Shown: in pieces, positions 13,740 through 21,700 of the stretch | Position numbering within the stretch: position 1 is the first letter of the stretch | How the letters are laid out: every line of letters starts with the position of its first letter | DNA from: Candidatus Eiseniibacteriota bacterium | GTDB taxonomy: Bacteria; Eisenbacteria; RBG-16-71-46; SZUA-252 | Length of the DNA: 34,377 nt | Direction of reading: 5' to 3' | Assembly: GCA_005893265.1 (NCBI GenBank) | Contig: VBOX01000105.1 | Span: 1 to 34,377, forward strand | Translations under genes and position numbers: made by a program | The notes under the pieces: model-generated | Databases searched by the model: none | The model's input: the letters and a program-made list of their open reading frames with translations, nothing else | Told to the model about the DNA's origin: nothing

Positions 13740-16261
13740 GCAAACGATCGCTACCGGCAGCGCTTCTCGCGGCCGCCTTCTTATCGGCGCCTCCGGCGAG
13801 GGCGGGGCTTCCTCCGTATGCCCAGGAGTCGGACGTCATCTCGACGACGCCGGGCACCGACGACGGGGCGGTCGCTGCGATGCTGAACCCGGCGCAATGG
13901 GGGCTCCTCGAGCGGTCGGAGGCGGCCCTCTGGTGGTCGGACGACCAGGTGCTTGCCGACCGCCGTGACGACTATGGGTTTTCGATGGGGCGCGGCCTCG
14001 GCTTCTCCTACCGACATCGGATCCTGCCTGCTCCAGGTGGGCCGCACGGGGTGGGGGATTACCAGATCGGGCTCGGTTGGGGGGACGGGGCCAACGCCGG
14101 GGGCATCGCCTACGGCTTCTCCGGTCCGGGGCGCTCCCTGTTCGATCGAAAAAACTTTCTCGCCCTGGGAAGCATTCTCCGCCCGACTCCCTGGCTCTCC
14201 CTCGGGTCCGCGGGGCGGATCGCCTCGGGCGGGAGCCAAGGCACCCTGGACCTGGGCCTCCGGCCGCTCTCCGATCCGCGCGTTCTCCTCTTCGCCGGGT
14301 ATGCCATGGAAAGCGAGCAGCACTGGGACGACGGTGCTGTGTCCGGAGGCGTCGCGCTCCGCCCGATCGCGGGGCTTGAGCTCGGTGGAACGTGGAGCGA
14401 GAACGAGCGCTTTCAGCTCACGCTCGGGCTCACCCTCGCGCGCACCGGGTTCCGCACGCTCACCCAGTTCGACCGGTCGGATCGCGGTACCACGGACTAC
14501 GTCGTGCGCTTGAATCCGCCCGTCCGCGGGCTCGACCCGGCCGGACGGCTCCTCCGCGGACGGCGCTTTCTCGAGATGAACTTGAAGGGGGAGGCGGTCT
14601 ACCAGTCCTACCGCTTCTTCGACGATCGCTCGCTCCCGCTGAGGCGGATCCTCGACGACATCCAATTCGCGATCGACGAACCCACGGTGGGGGGCGTGGC
14701 GATCAACCTCTCGGGATTCAACGGGAACGTCGAGATGATCTGGGAGGTGCGCGAGAAGCTCCTCGATCTCAAGCGCGCGGGAAAGAAGTCGGTCATCTAC
14801 CTCGACCGGGCCGGGGCGGCGGAATACTATCTCGCCTCCGCAACGGACCGGATCATCATGGATCCTTTGGGAACTCTCCTGATCCCGGGCGTCCAAACGT
14901 CCCCCACGTACATGAAGGACACGCTCGAGAAGCTCGGCCTAGGGTTCGAGGAGTGGCGCTACTTCAAGTACAAATCCGCATTGGAGGCTTTCTCGCGGCG
15001 GGACATGTCGGACGCCGATCGCGAGCAGCGCGGCGATCTCGTCCGCGCGACCTACGAGGAGATGGCCGCGGGAATCGCGGGCTCGGGAAGGATGACTCGG
15101 GCCCAGTTCGATTCGACGGTGAATCAGGAGCCCTACGTGAGCGCTCGCCGTCTTCTCGAGCTTCATTGGATCGATGAGGTCGGGGGCTCGGACGCGTTGC
15201 GCGAAGCCGCGAAGAGGGTCGCGGGCCGCCGGGTTTTCCTCTCCAAGCCCCGCGAGATCCGGTCCCGGCGGTGGCAGCCCGACGAAGCCTGGGGCCCTAT
15301 GCCCACCATCGCCCTCGCCTACACGGTGGGCGAATGCGCCATGGACACCGGGATTCGCGGCCGCGAGGCGTCCCGCGCGCTCAAGAAGTTCCGCGAGCGG
15401 CGGGACGTCAAGGCCGTCGTCATGCGGGTCGATTCCCCGGGAGGCGATCCTTTGGCATCCGACCTCGTCGCCCGCGAGATGAAGGCATACCGCGGGGCGA
15501 AAAAGCCTCTCTACGTGAGCCAGGGAAGAGTTGCGGCCAGCGGCGGGTACTGGATCAGCATGGACGCTGCGAGGATCACGGCTTCGCCCTTCACGATCAC
15601 GGGATCGATCGGGGTGATCGGCGGATGGGTGTGGAACGAGGGGCTCGGAAAGAAGCTCGGCATGAGGTCGGACCGCGTGCAGATCGGGCATAGCGCGGAT
15701 CTCATGGGCGGCCTGACGCTTCCGCTCCTGGGGGTGAAGATCCCGGAGCGGAACCTGGATGAGCACGAGCGCGTAGTGGTGAAGCGCGGGATCCTCGAGC
15801 TCTACGACGATTTCACGAAACGCGTGGCGGAAGGGCGTGGAATCGAGGTCGAACGGGTGCGAGAAATCGCGGAGGGGCACGTCTACGCCGGCCGCGCCGC
15901 GCTGGGCCTCCGGCTCGTCGACGAAATCGCCTCGCTCGACCGAACGATCGAGGAAGCGAAGACGGCCGCGGGCATACCGAAGGGAAGGCATGTCCGCATC
16001 GAGGAGTACCCCAAGCAAAGGCTCTTCCCCATGCCGGGGCTCGCCCGCTTGGTCGCGCGGATCGCAGGCGGCGCGGGCGGCGCGTCGACCGACGCCGAAG
16101 ACGGTGACGGCCTGCTGGGACAATACCCCGGCGGTCCCCTCGGTCCTTCCTCAGCCTGGACCTACGAAGCGCGGACGCTGGGTCGCATGCTGCGGAGCCC
16201 CGGGCAACCGCTGCTTGTGACGCCTCCGTCGCTCCTCCCGGACGAGCCGGCGGCTCGATAG
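13736..16261 (+). CDS. Signal peptide peptidase A (S49) with an N-terminal outer-membrane-barrel-like domain
   Basis: 841 residues. ATG 13736 overlaps the TerC stop by four bases and has GGAGG four bases upstream. A signal peptide (residues 1-24, ending PPARA-G) is followed by about 220 residues of alternating amphipathic beta sequence with an AAMLNPAQWG motif, as in PorV/FadL-type barrels. From about residue 285 a complete long-form SppA follows: N-terminal S49 domain with the general-base lysine in FKYKSALEAF (K413), and C-terminal S49 domain with the nucleophile in RVAASGGYWIS (S602), then TITGSIGVIGG. The dyad spacing (189) is close to the 200 of E. coli SppA. Known SppA proteins sit in the inner membrane and degrade leftover signal peptides; this one may be anchored in the outer membrane. 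Confidence 0.85.
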   Translation: MSKRSLPAALLAAAFLSAPPARAGLPPYAQESDVISTTPGTDDGAVAAMLNPAQWGLLERSEAALWWSDDQVLADRRDDYGFSMGRGLGFSYRHRILPAPGGPHGVGDYQIGLGWGDGANAGGIAYGFSGPGRSLFDRKNFLALGSILRPTPWLSLGSAGRIASGGSQGTLDLGLRPLSDPRVLLFAGYAMESEQHWDDGAVSGGVALRPIAGLELGGTWSENERFQLTLGLTLARTGFRTLTQFDRSDRGTTDYVVRLNPPVRGLDPAGRLLRGRRFLEMNLKGEAVYQSYRFFDDRSLPLRRILDDIQFAIDEPTVGGVAINLSGFNGNVEMIWEVREKLLDLKRAGKKSVIYLDRAGAAEYYLASATDRIIMDPLGTLLIPGVQTSPTYMKDTLEKLGLGFEEWRYFKYKSALEAFSRRDMSDADREQRGDLVRATYEEMAAGIAGSGRMTRAQFDSTVNQEPYVSARRLLELHWIDEVGGSDALREAAKRVAGRRVFLSKPREIRSRRWQPDEAWGPMPTIALAYTVGECAMDTGIRGREASRALKKFRERRDVKAVVMRVDSPGGDPLASDLVAREMKAYRGAKKPLYVSQGRVAASGGYWISMDAARITASPFTITGSIGVIGGWVWNEGLGKKLGMRSDRVQIGHSADLMGGLTLPLLGVKIPERNLDEHERVVVKRGILELYDDFTKRVAEGRGIEVERVREIAEGHVYAGRAALGLRLVDEIASLDRTIEEAKTAAGIPKGRHVRIEEYPKQRLFPMPGLARLVARIAGGAGGASTDAEDGDGLLGQYPGGPLGPSSAWTYEARTLGRMLRSPGQPLLVTPPSLLPDEPAAR

Positions 16262-16274
16262 CGAGAGACGGACC

Positions 16275-18497
16275 ATGCACGGCTTCACGGTCGCGACGCT
16301 CTATCTGATCGTAGGCGGGCTCGTCATTCTCCTTGGAATTGTGATCCTGCGCGAGGCGCCGCGGGAGAAGGCGAACCGGGCGACCGCCCTGATGCTTTCC
16401 TTCGGCGGCCTCGGCTCGGTCCTGGGCGCGATCGGGTTCATCCTCGAGGGCGCGGGCGGCGCGGGGCGCCCCGGAAACACCGACCTCCTGCGCTCCTTCA
16501 ATTATCTCTGGGAGCTGTTCTTCCCCTCGCTCCTCTATTTCGCCTGCGTCTTCCCATCGGAGAACAGACTCATCCGGCGCGTCCCCTTCGCGGCCTTGTG
16601 GATCCTTGCCCCGCACGCCTTCCATCTCGCGATCGGGGTCGTCCAAACGCAGGCCGCGCTCACGGGACGGCTGACGGCGTGGCTCGCGAAAAACACCATC
16701 GGCGCGACAGTGCTGCATATCGCGCGGGTTCCGACCGAGCTAACCCTCGGCGTTCACGTCATCCTCTTCTCGGCGGTGAATCTGCTGTACATCGTGGCGG
16801 CTCTCACCCTGTTGTGGCTGAGCTACCGCCGGGCGACGCACGCGCGGATCCGGATCCAGCTTCGCACCATTTTCATCGGTCTTGCCTCGTGCGCGGGGCT
16901 CTACGCGATCGCGGTGCCGATCCCGACGCTCTTCAATCAGACCTGGCCCCCGCTCACGCGGTCCACCCTCGTTGTCGCGGCACTCGTCTTGGGATCGGCC
17001 GGGATCGCCTATTCGATGGTCCGGTATCGCTTCCTCGACGCCAAGCTGATCGCGCGGAAATCGATTCTTTATGCGCTCACCTCCGCGTTCCTCGTCAGCG
17101 TCTACCTCACCATCATCCGGCAGCTCGACGTGTACCTCGAGACGATCGCGGGGTTTGACGTCACGGTATTCGAAACCGCGATCCTGCTCATCGCCCTCGT
17201 GCTCTTTCAGCCCATGGTTTCCTGGCTCGAAGAGGCCCTGGAGCATGTCTTCCTCCGGGAGCAGAGCGATCATCGGAACCTTCTCCGGCACATGAGCGGC
17301 GAAGTGCTGACGGCGCTCGATCCCAACGCGCTCGCGGACATGGTCCTGGAGACACTCCGCGAGGGAGTGCCCGCACGCACCACCGTCATTCTCATGGCGC
17401 CCGGCGCGCGCGAGCCGGTCGTACGCGGGTTCGGGGGCGGGGTGGATCTCGACGCGATCGCGTCGATTCCGCGCGCCCGGATCGATCAGCTGACGCAGGG
17501 AGCGGCCATCCTGCGCCGAGAGGAGCTGCGCGACCTCGTTTCGGACGGAGACTCGGGGGTCGTCATGAAGGCGCTCCTCGACACGGGACCGTACCTTCTA
17601 CTGCCGCTCCGCCATGCCGGGCAATTCCTCGGCCTGCTCTCGCTGGGGCGAAAGATCACCGAGACGCGATACACCGCCGAGGAAGTGTCGCTCATTCAAA
17701 CCCTCGCCAATCAGACGAGCGTGGCGCTCAAGAACGCGGTCCTCTACGAGGAGAATCTCGCGAAATCGCTTCTCGAGGAGGAGCTGGCCGTCGCGCGCCG
17801 CATCCAGCAGCAATTCCTGCCGGCACGCCTTCCCGAGATGGCACGCTTCGGTATCGCGGCGATCAACCTGCCCAACAAGCAGGTCGGTGGGGATTACTAC
17901 GACATCGTGGACCTGGGCTCCGGCAATTACCTGGTCACGATCGCGGACGTCGCAGGAAAGGGCGTTCCCGCGGCGCTCCTCGCGTCCATGGTCCAGGCAT
18001 CGGTCCGCACCCAGGCACAGGATGGCAAGCCGGTTTGCGAGATGATGGATCGCCTGAACCGGCTCGTGTACGACGCGACTCCGGACGACAGGTTCGCGAC
18101 CTGTTTCCTGGCGCGAGTATCTACCGCGGGGCTCTCCCTGTCGTTCTCCAACGCCGGGCATAATTACCCCATCCTGCTCCCCGCGACCGGCGCGGGCCGG
18201 CTTCTGGATTTCGGCGGAATTCCGCTCGGCATCCGCCCCGAGTTCGCCTACGGAGAGACCAGCACGCCGCTGGGGCCGGGGGACGCTCTCATCCTCTACA
18301 CGGACGGCATCACCGACGCGCGCAACCGCCTCATGCAGGACTACGGCGAGGAGCGTTTGTTCCAGTTCGCGGTGGACCTCCCGCGCCACTTGACCGCCCG
18401 CCAGCTTCTGGACGCGATCTCGGTCGATCTGTCCAGCTTCACCGAAGGGGCGGAGCAGGCCGACGACATCACGCTCGTCGCCCTGAAAGTGCTCTGA
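16275..18497 (+). CDS. Membrane-bound PP2C (SpoIIE/RsbU-type) phosphatase with GAF domain
   Basis: 740 residues, 13 nt after the sppA-like stop. Residues 1-325 carry about nine hydrophobic helices, forming a membrane sensor region. A GAF-like domain follows (about 345-505, ending LANQTSVALKNAVLYEENL) with a short linker helix LEEELAVARRIQQQFLP, the classic RsbU/SpoIIE entry. The phosphatase domain (about 520-738) has the metal-binding aspartates in GGDYYDIV, ADVAGKG, YTDGITDARN and QADDITLVAL, plus SNAGHNYP. Such enzymes dephosphorylate STAS-domain antagonists in partner-switching control of sigma factors or other outputs. The adjacent RsbW-like kinase supports this, although no STAS protein is in the window. 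Confidence 0.92.
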   Translation: MHGFTVATLYLIVGGLVILLGIVILREAPREKANRATALMLSFGGLGSVLGAIGFILEGAGGAGRPGNTDLLRSFNYLWELFFPSLLYFACVFPSENRLIRRVPFAALWILAPHAFHLAIGVVQTQAALTGRLTAWLAKNTIGATVLHIARVPTELTLGVHVILFSAVNLLYIVAALTLLWLSYRRATHARIRIQLRTIFIGLASCAGLYAIAVPIPTLFNQTWPPLTRSTLVVAALVLGSAGIAYSMVRYRFLDAKLIARKSILYALTSAFLVSVYLTIIRQLDVYLETIAGFDVTVFETAILLIALVLFQPMVSWLEEALEHVFLREQSDHRNLLRHMSGEVLTALDPNALADMVLETLREGVPARTTVILMAPGAREPVVRGFGGGVDLDAIASIPRARIDQLTQGAAILRREELRDLVSDGDSGVVMKALLDTGPYLLLPLRHAGQFLGLLSLGRKITETRYTAEEVSLIQTLANQTSVALKNAVLYEENLAKSLLEEELAVARRIQQQFLPARLPEMARFGIAAINLPNKQVGGDYYDIVDLGSGNYLVTIADVAGKGVPAALLASMVQASVRTQAQDGKPVCEMMDRLNRLVYDATPDDRFATCFLARVSTAGLSLSFSNAGHNYPILLPATGAGRLLDFGGIPLGIRPEFAYGETSTPLGPGDALILYTDGITDARNRLMQDYGEERLFQFAVDLPRHLTARQLLDAISVDLSSFTEGAEQADDITLVALKVL

Positions 18498-20109
18498 GAG
18501 GCCTCCGGCGCCTGGGCATTCCGTTGGCGAAGCCGATTACGGTTCTGTTACAGTAACCTGCATGGGAGCCGCCCAGCCGACACCCTCGCAGGATGAAAGC
18601 GGCACGGTCACCCTCACCATCGGCAGCCGCCTCGAGCTTCTCTCGCTGGTCCATGGATTGATCGGAGAACTTGCCGGGCAGTTCGAGCTCGACGACGAGC
18701 TCGTGAACGCGGTGACGATCGCGGTCATCGAAGCCGGCACGAACGCGATCCAGCACGGGAACGTCTTCGCGGACGACAAGACGGTCACCTTCGTTTTTCG
18801 CGTGAGCCCGGGGGAAATCGCGGTCCGGGTGGACGACCACGGCAGGGGGTTCGATGCCTCCAAGGTCGAGGATCCCACCGACCCGTCGAATCTCCTCGAT
18901 CCCCACGGGCGCGGGCTCTACCTCATGCGCGCCCTGATGGACGAGGTGACGTTCGAGACGCGAGGCGATCACGGAACCACCGTCCACCTGCGGAAGTCTC
19001 GGGGTGTGGCGGCGAGATGACCAGGAACCGGGATTACCTCTCACGAACTGCGCCCCCGCCGAACGCCGCAGCTCGGCGAGCGCGTCCTCCTCGGGGATCG
19101 GCTCCCGGTACGGCCGGTTCGAGGTCATCGCGTCGAAGGCATCCGCCACCGCCATGATCCGCGCCTCGATCGGAATGTTCTCGCCTCGGAGACCGTCCGG
19201 ATGACCCATACCGTCGAAGCGCTCGTGGTGATGACGCACGCCCGGAAGAAGGGGATGCAAGAGCGAGATCGGCCGCAGGATGTTCTCGCCGATCAGGACA
19301 TGCATGTCCATCTTCTCCCGTTCCAGCGGATTCAGCCGTCCCTTTTTCGCCAGAATCGTCTCGTCGACGGCGATTTTCCCGATGTCATGGAGCAGGCACG
19401 AGCGATGGATCATGTCCAGAGTCGCGGGGGGTAGCCCGAGCTGCTTTCCAATGGCCTCGGAGTAGGCGGCCACCCGCACGGAGTGACCCTCGGTGTAAGG
19501 ATCCTTGGCTTCGAGCGCCATCGTGAGCGAGACGATCACGCTCATGAATAGATCCTCGAGCCCCTCGCGCACGCGCACTTCCTGAACCGCGACCCCTGCC
19601 AGCGTCGCCAGGTTCTCGAACGCCTCGATGTGCTCGTCTCGGACATGGACCGCGCCGCGATTGTTCACGAGAAGCGCCCCGACCTTCTGATCGCGCACGC
19701 GGATTGGCGCGAGCGCTCCCCAATTCATTTCAGCGGCTAGCAGGAACTCGCGGGACCAGGCATTCTTCTGCTTTCGCTTGAAGAAGGTGACGCGGTCGCG
19801 CGAGTGGAGCGCCTCGAGAAGCTCGGAGCCTTGACTCGAGAGCGTGAAATCGCGCCATTCTTCGAGCGCGCCCTGCGCGGCGTGGAACTTGTAATCCCCG
19901 GAGGGATCCCGGACCAGAACCGCCACGCCGTCCGCGCGGAGCAGCGTCCGCGCCCCCTCGACCACCGCGACGAAAGGAGACCCTTCGCCCTCGATATAGC
20001 CGAGCGAGCGCGCGACCTGATTGAGCATCTGGAGCGCGGGAAGCGGACCCGGAAGGTCGGCCGGAGCTCCGGACGGAGGGGCTTGAGTCGTTTGGGTTTT
20101 GGTCTGCAT
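18469..20109 (-). CDS. GAF plus HD-GYP domain protein with a disrupted 3' end
   Basis: Frame of 546 codons from ATG 20109 (GTG 20136 possible). Residues about 20-185 form a GAF domain; about 190-355 form an HD-GYP phosphodiesterase domain with HRSCLLHDIGKI, HVLIGENIL, RHHHERFDGMGHPDGLRGE (GYP replaced by GHP), ARIMAVADAFDAMTSNRPYRE and ALAELRRSAGAQF. HD-GYP enzymes hydrolyse cyclic di-GMP. Homology stops at AQF (about 19045), just short of the usual ...QFDPxVVxAF end, and the remaining ~190 codons are plain antisense of the RsbW-like gene. Both alternative frames stop within five codons of this point. The real C-terminus and stop are therefore missing. The catalytic part appears complete, so a protein with a random tail is conceivable. 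Confidence 0.8.
   Translation of the reverse strand: MQTKTQTTQAPPSGAPADLPGPLPALQMLNQVARSLGYIEGEGSPFVAVVEGARTLLRADGVAVLVRDPSGDYKFHAAQGALEEWRDFTLSSQGSELLEALHSRDRVTFFKRKQKNAWSREFLLAAEMNWGALAPIRVRDQKVGALLVNNRGAVHVRDEHIEAFENLATLAGVAVQEVRVREGLEDLFMSVIVSLTMALEAKDPYTEGHSVRVAAYSEAIGKQLGLPPATLDMIHRSCLLHDIGKIAVDETILAKKGRLNPLEREKMDMHVLIGENILRPISLLHPLLPGVRHHHERFDGMGHPDGLRGENIPIEARIMAVADAFDAMTSNRPYREPIPEEDALAELRRSAGAQFVRGNPGSWSSRRHTPRLPQVDGGSVIASRLERHLVHQGAHEVEPAPVGIEEIRRVGGILDLGGIEPPAVVVHPDRDFPRAHAKNEGDRLVVREDVPVLDRVRAGFDDRDRHRVHELVVELELPGKFSDQSMDQREKLEAAADGEGDRAAFILRGCRLGGSHAGYCNRTVIGFANGMPRRRRPLRALSGRRA
18524..18557 (+). promoter_or_regulatory. Promoter of the RsbW-like gene with overlapping palindrome
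   Basis: TACAGT (18549-18554, 4 of 6) ends 7 nt before ATG 18562; TTGGCG (18524-18529) is a possible -35 at a long 19-nt spacing. GTTACAGTAAC (18547-18557) is a perfect odd palindrome lying exactly over the -10 box, so it could be an operator at which a dimeric repressor blocks this promoter. No Shine-Dalgarno sequence is present. Confidence 0.4.
18562..19020 (+). CDS. RsbW-like anti-sigma/serine kinase (GHKL ATPase)
   Basis: 152 residues with the GHKL ATP-binding boxes: N-box IEAGTNAIQHGN, G1-box VDDHGRGFD and G2-box DPHGRGLYLMRALMDEVTFE. Proteins of this type bind a sigma factor (or other partner) and phosphorylate a STAS-domain antagonist; the upstream SpoIIE phosphatase would reverse that phosphorylation. 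It has its own predicted leaderless promoter 65 nt after the phosphatase gene. The coding pattern is good throughout, so this is the true gene in a region also crossed by the read-through frame of the opposite-strand HD-GYP gene. Confidence 0.9.
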   Translation: MGAAQPTPSQDESGTVTLTIGSRLELLSLVHGLIGELAGQFELDDELVNAVTIAVIEAGTNAIQHGNVFADDKTVTFVFRVSPGEIAVRVDDHGRGFDASKVEDPTDPSNLLDPHGRGLYLMRALMDEVTFETRGDHGTTVHLRKSRGVAAR

Positions 20110-20124
20110 GGCCTCGCCCACCGG

Positions 20125-20145
20125 CGACCCCCGCACTTGGGGTCG
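20125..20145. repeat. Hairpin just upstream of the HD-GYP gene
   Basis: CGACCCC (20125-20131) and GGGGTCG (20139-20145) pair perfectly around a 7-nt loop, 16 nt upstream of ATG 20109. In the HD-GYP transcript it would sit in the 5' leader and could limit translation. There is no T-run. Confidence 0.4.
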
Positions 20146-20202
20146 TCGGAGCGGATCGGGTGCACCGCGTTCCTACGTCGTCGGTGGAGACCCCCCGGCT
20201 CC

Positions 20203-20234
20203 TCCGCGTTAGTTCAATCGGCAGAACGGCGGAC
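20203..20234 (+). pseudogene. 5' half of tRNA-Asn, truncated in the anticodon loop
   Basis: The sequence TCCGCGT (acceptor 5' strand), TA, GTTC-AATCGGCA-GAAC (a perfect D-arm), G, GCGGA-C (anticodon 5' strand and position 32) reads like the first 32 nt of a bacterial tRNA-Asn. The expected TGTTAA loop, anticodon 3' strand, T-arm (GGTTCGA...) and acceptor 3' strand are absent; the next bases are AATATTTAGCGG. No matching 3' half is found before the ccdA gene. Identity as Asn rests on similarity of the 5' half to known tRNA-Asn genes, so the isotype is less sure than the tRNA origin. Confidence 0.6.
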
Positions 20235-20352
20235 AATATTTAGCGGGGGACTGGGAAGCGGGTCGGGTAAGGGCAGGAGGCCGGTCAGGCGAGGCGAGAT
20301 ACAGGCCGCGCCGGCGCGAGAGGCCACGGCCGGGGATAGGGCGCGGAGCGGC

Positions 20353-21093
20353 TTAGCCGACCGCCGGGAGGAAGCGGGACAGGAACGAAACGAACCGCGG
20401 GAAGAGGTCCGTGACGAGCATGACGCCGAACAGGATCAGCACGACGCCGCTTGCCACCTCGATCGTCCGGAGCTGGCCGCGGATTTTCCGTGACGCCGCG
20501 AGGAACGAGTTCAGCGCCAGCGAGGAAAGGAAAAAAGGCACCCCCAGGCCGAGCGAGTAGACGGACAAGAGAACCACCCCGGTGCCGACCGTCTTCGCGG
20601 TGCTTGCGTAGATGAGGATCGAGGCCAGGATCGGGCCGATGCACGGGGTCCATCCCGCCGCAAAGGTGATGCCGACGAGCACCGATCCCAAGATGCCCAG
20701 CGGCTTCGTTGTGAGCTGCTTCTTCCGCTCCCGGGATAGCGCGGGAATGGGAACCAGGCCGGTCAGGTAGACCCCGAAGAGGATGATGAGCACCCCGCCA
20801 ATCCGTCGTAACGAGTCCTGGTGCTCCCGAAGAAACTGCCCCGCCACCGTGGCCGTGGCGCCGAGCGCCACGAACACGAGCGAGAAGCCCAGAATGAAGG
20901 CGAGGGAGTGGATGATCGTCAGGCGGCGCACGCGCGGGGCCGCGCTCGCCGAGGTCAGCTCGTCGAATGAGACCCCGGTGATGAAGGTCACGTACGAGGG
21001 AACGAGCGGGAGCACGCACGGCGAAATGAACGAGACGACGCCGGCGAAGAATGCCGCGACAAGCGAGACTTGATTGACCTGGGATTCGAACAC
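20353..21093 (-). CDS. ccdA: CcdA/DsbD-type transmembrane thiol reductant transporter
   Basis: 246 residues, six membrane helices. The two conserved cysteines are in FISPCVLPLVPSY (helix 1) and AGWTPCIGPIL (helix 4), each flanked by prolines as in CcdA. CcdA passes electrons from cytoplasmic thioredoxin to periplasmic thioredoxin-like proteins for cytochrome c maturation and disulfide reduction. GTG 21093 lies 9 nt after the stop of the tlpA-like gene, so the two are almost certainly cotranscribed and work together. Confidence 0.92.
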   Translation of the reverse strand: MFESQVNQVSLVAAFFAGVVSFISPCVLPLVPSYVTFITGVSFDELTSASAAPRVRRLTIIHSLAFILGFSLVFVALGATATVAGQFLREHQDSLRRIGGVLIILFGVYLTGLVPIPALSRERKKQLTTKPLGILGSVLVGITFAAGWTPCIGPILASILIYASTAKTVGTGVVLLSVYSLGLGVPFFLSSLALNSFLAASRKIRGQLRTIEVASGVVLILFGVMLVTDLFPRFVSFLSRFLPAVG

Positions 21094-21102
21094 GCGATTC
21101 GC

Positions 21103-21651
21103 CTAGGTCGAGAGAAGAGGGAGGATGGTTTCCTCGAACACCTTCAGCTCCGTCTTGCCGATGAACTTGCTTACGATCTTCCCCGTTCGATCCAGCACGA
21201 ACGTGGTGGGGATTCCCACGACCCCGCCGAAGCTCCGCGTGGTCTCATCGTTCGCGATGAGCATCACGTAGTTCACGTTGTACTCCTCCGCGAACGGCCG
21301 CACGACCTTAGCGCCCTCCGCGTCGAGCGAGAGACCGACCACCGAAAGGCCCTTGTCGCGATACTTGGCCTGAAGGCGGACGAAGTCGGGCACCTCGGCG
21401 CGGCAGGGCGGGCACCATGTCGCCCAGAAGTCGAGAATGACGACCTTGCCTTGGAAATCGGCGAGCCGCACGGTCTTCCCCGAGAGGTCGGGAAGCGCGA
21501 ATTCGGGCGCCTTGGACCCAACAGCGCCGGCTTCCCCGGAACCGATGCGCCGCTGCCCGTCGCTGATCTCGGTCCCTTTGCCCTTCTCCCCTCCCTGGCG
21601 CGCGCATCCCCAGGGAAGGGCGAGCACCGCGATGAGCGCTCCCGAACACAC
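21103..21651 (-). CDS. TlpA/ResA-like membrane-anchored thiol-disulfide oxidoreductase
   Basis: 182 residues from GTG 21651. An N-terminal hydrophobic segment ends in LPWGC, an imperfect lipobox (Cys16), so it may be a lipoprotein. The AhpC-TSA/Redoxin fold follows, with APEFALPDLSGKTVRLADFQGKVVILDFWATWCPPC (active-site C80 and C83) and the cis-proline in VVGIPTTFVLD. ResA/TlpA proteins reduce apocytochrome c or copper-site cysteines in the periplasm using electrons from CcdA, the next gene. A GTG start without a clear ribosome binding site leaves the first residues uncertain. Confidence 0.88.
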   Translation of the reverse strand: MCSGALIAVLALPWGCARQGGEKGKGTEISDGQRRIGSGEAGAVGSKAPEFALPDLSGKTVRLADFQGKVVILDFWATWCPPCRAEVPDFVRLQAKYRDKGLSVVGLSLDAEGAKVVRPFAEEYNVNYVMLIANDETTRSFGGVVGIPTTFVLDRTGKIVSKFIGKTELKVFEETILPLLST

Positions 21652-21700
21652 CCACTGCGCGAGGCCCGCGCGGCCGCGCGATCTGATCCGGCTCTGTTGA

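Noticed and set aside
12965-16261. SppA-like protein of 1098 residues starting at 12965
   Set aside because: The first 257 residues are an out-of-frame shadow of the TerC-like gene; ATG 13736 has a signal peptide and a Shine-Dalgarno sequence.
20235-20352. Group I intron or split arrangement completing the tRNA-Asn
   Set aside because: No GGTTCGA T-arm or acceptor 3' strand occurs between the half-tRNA and the ccdA stop, and the gap is too short for a known tRNA intron class plus the 3' half.
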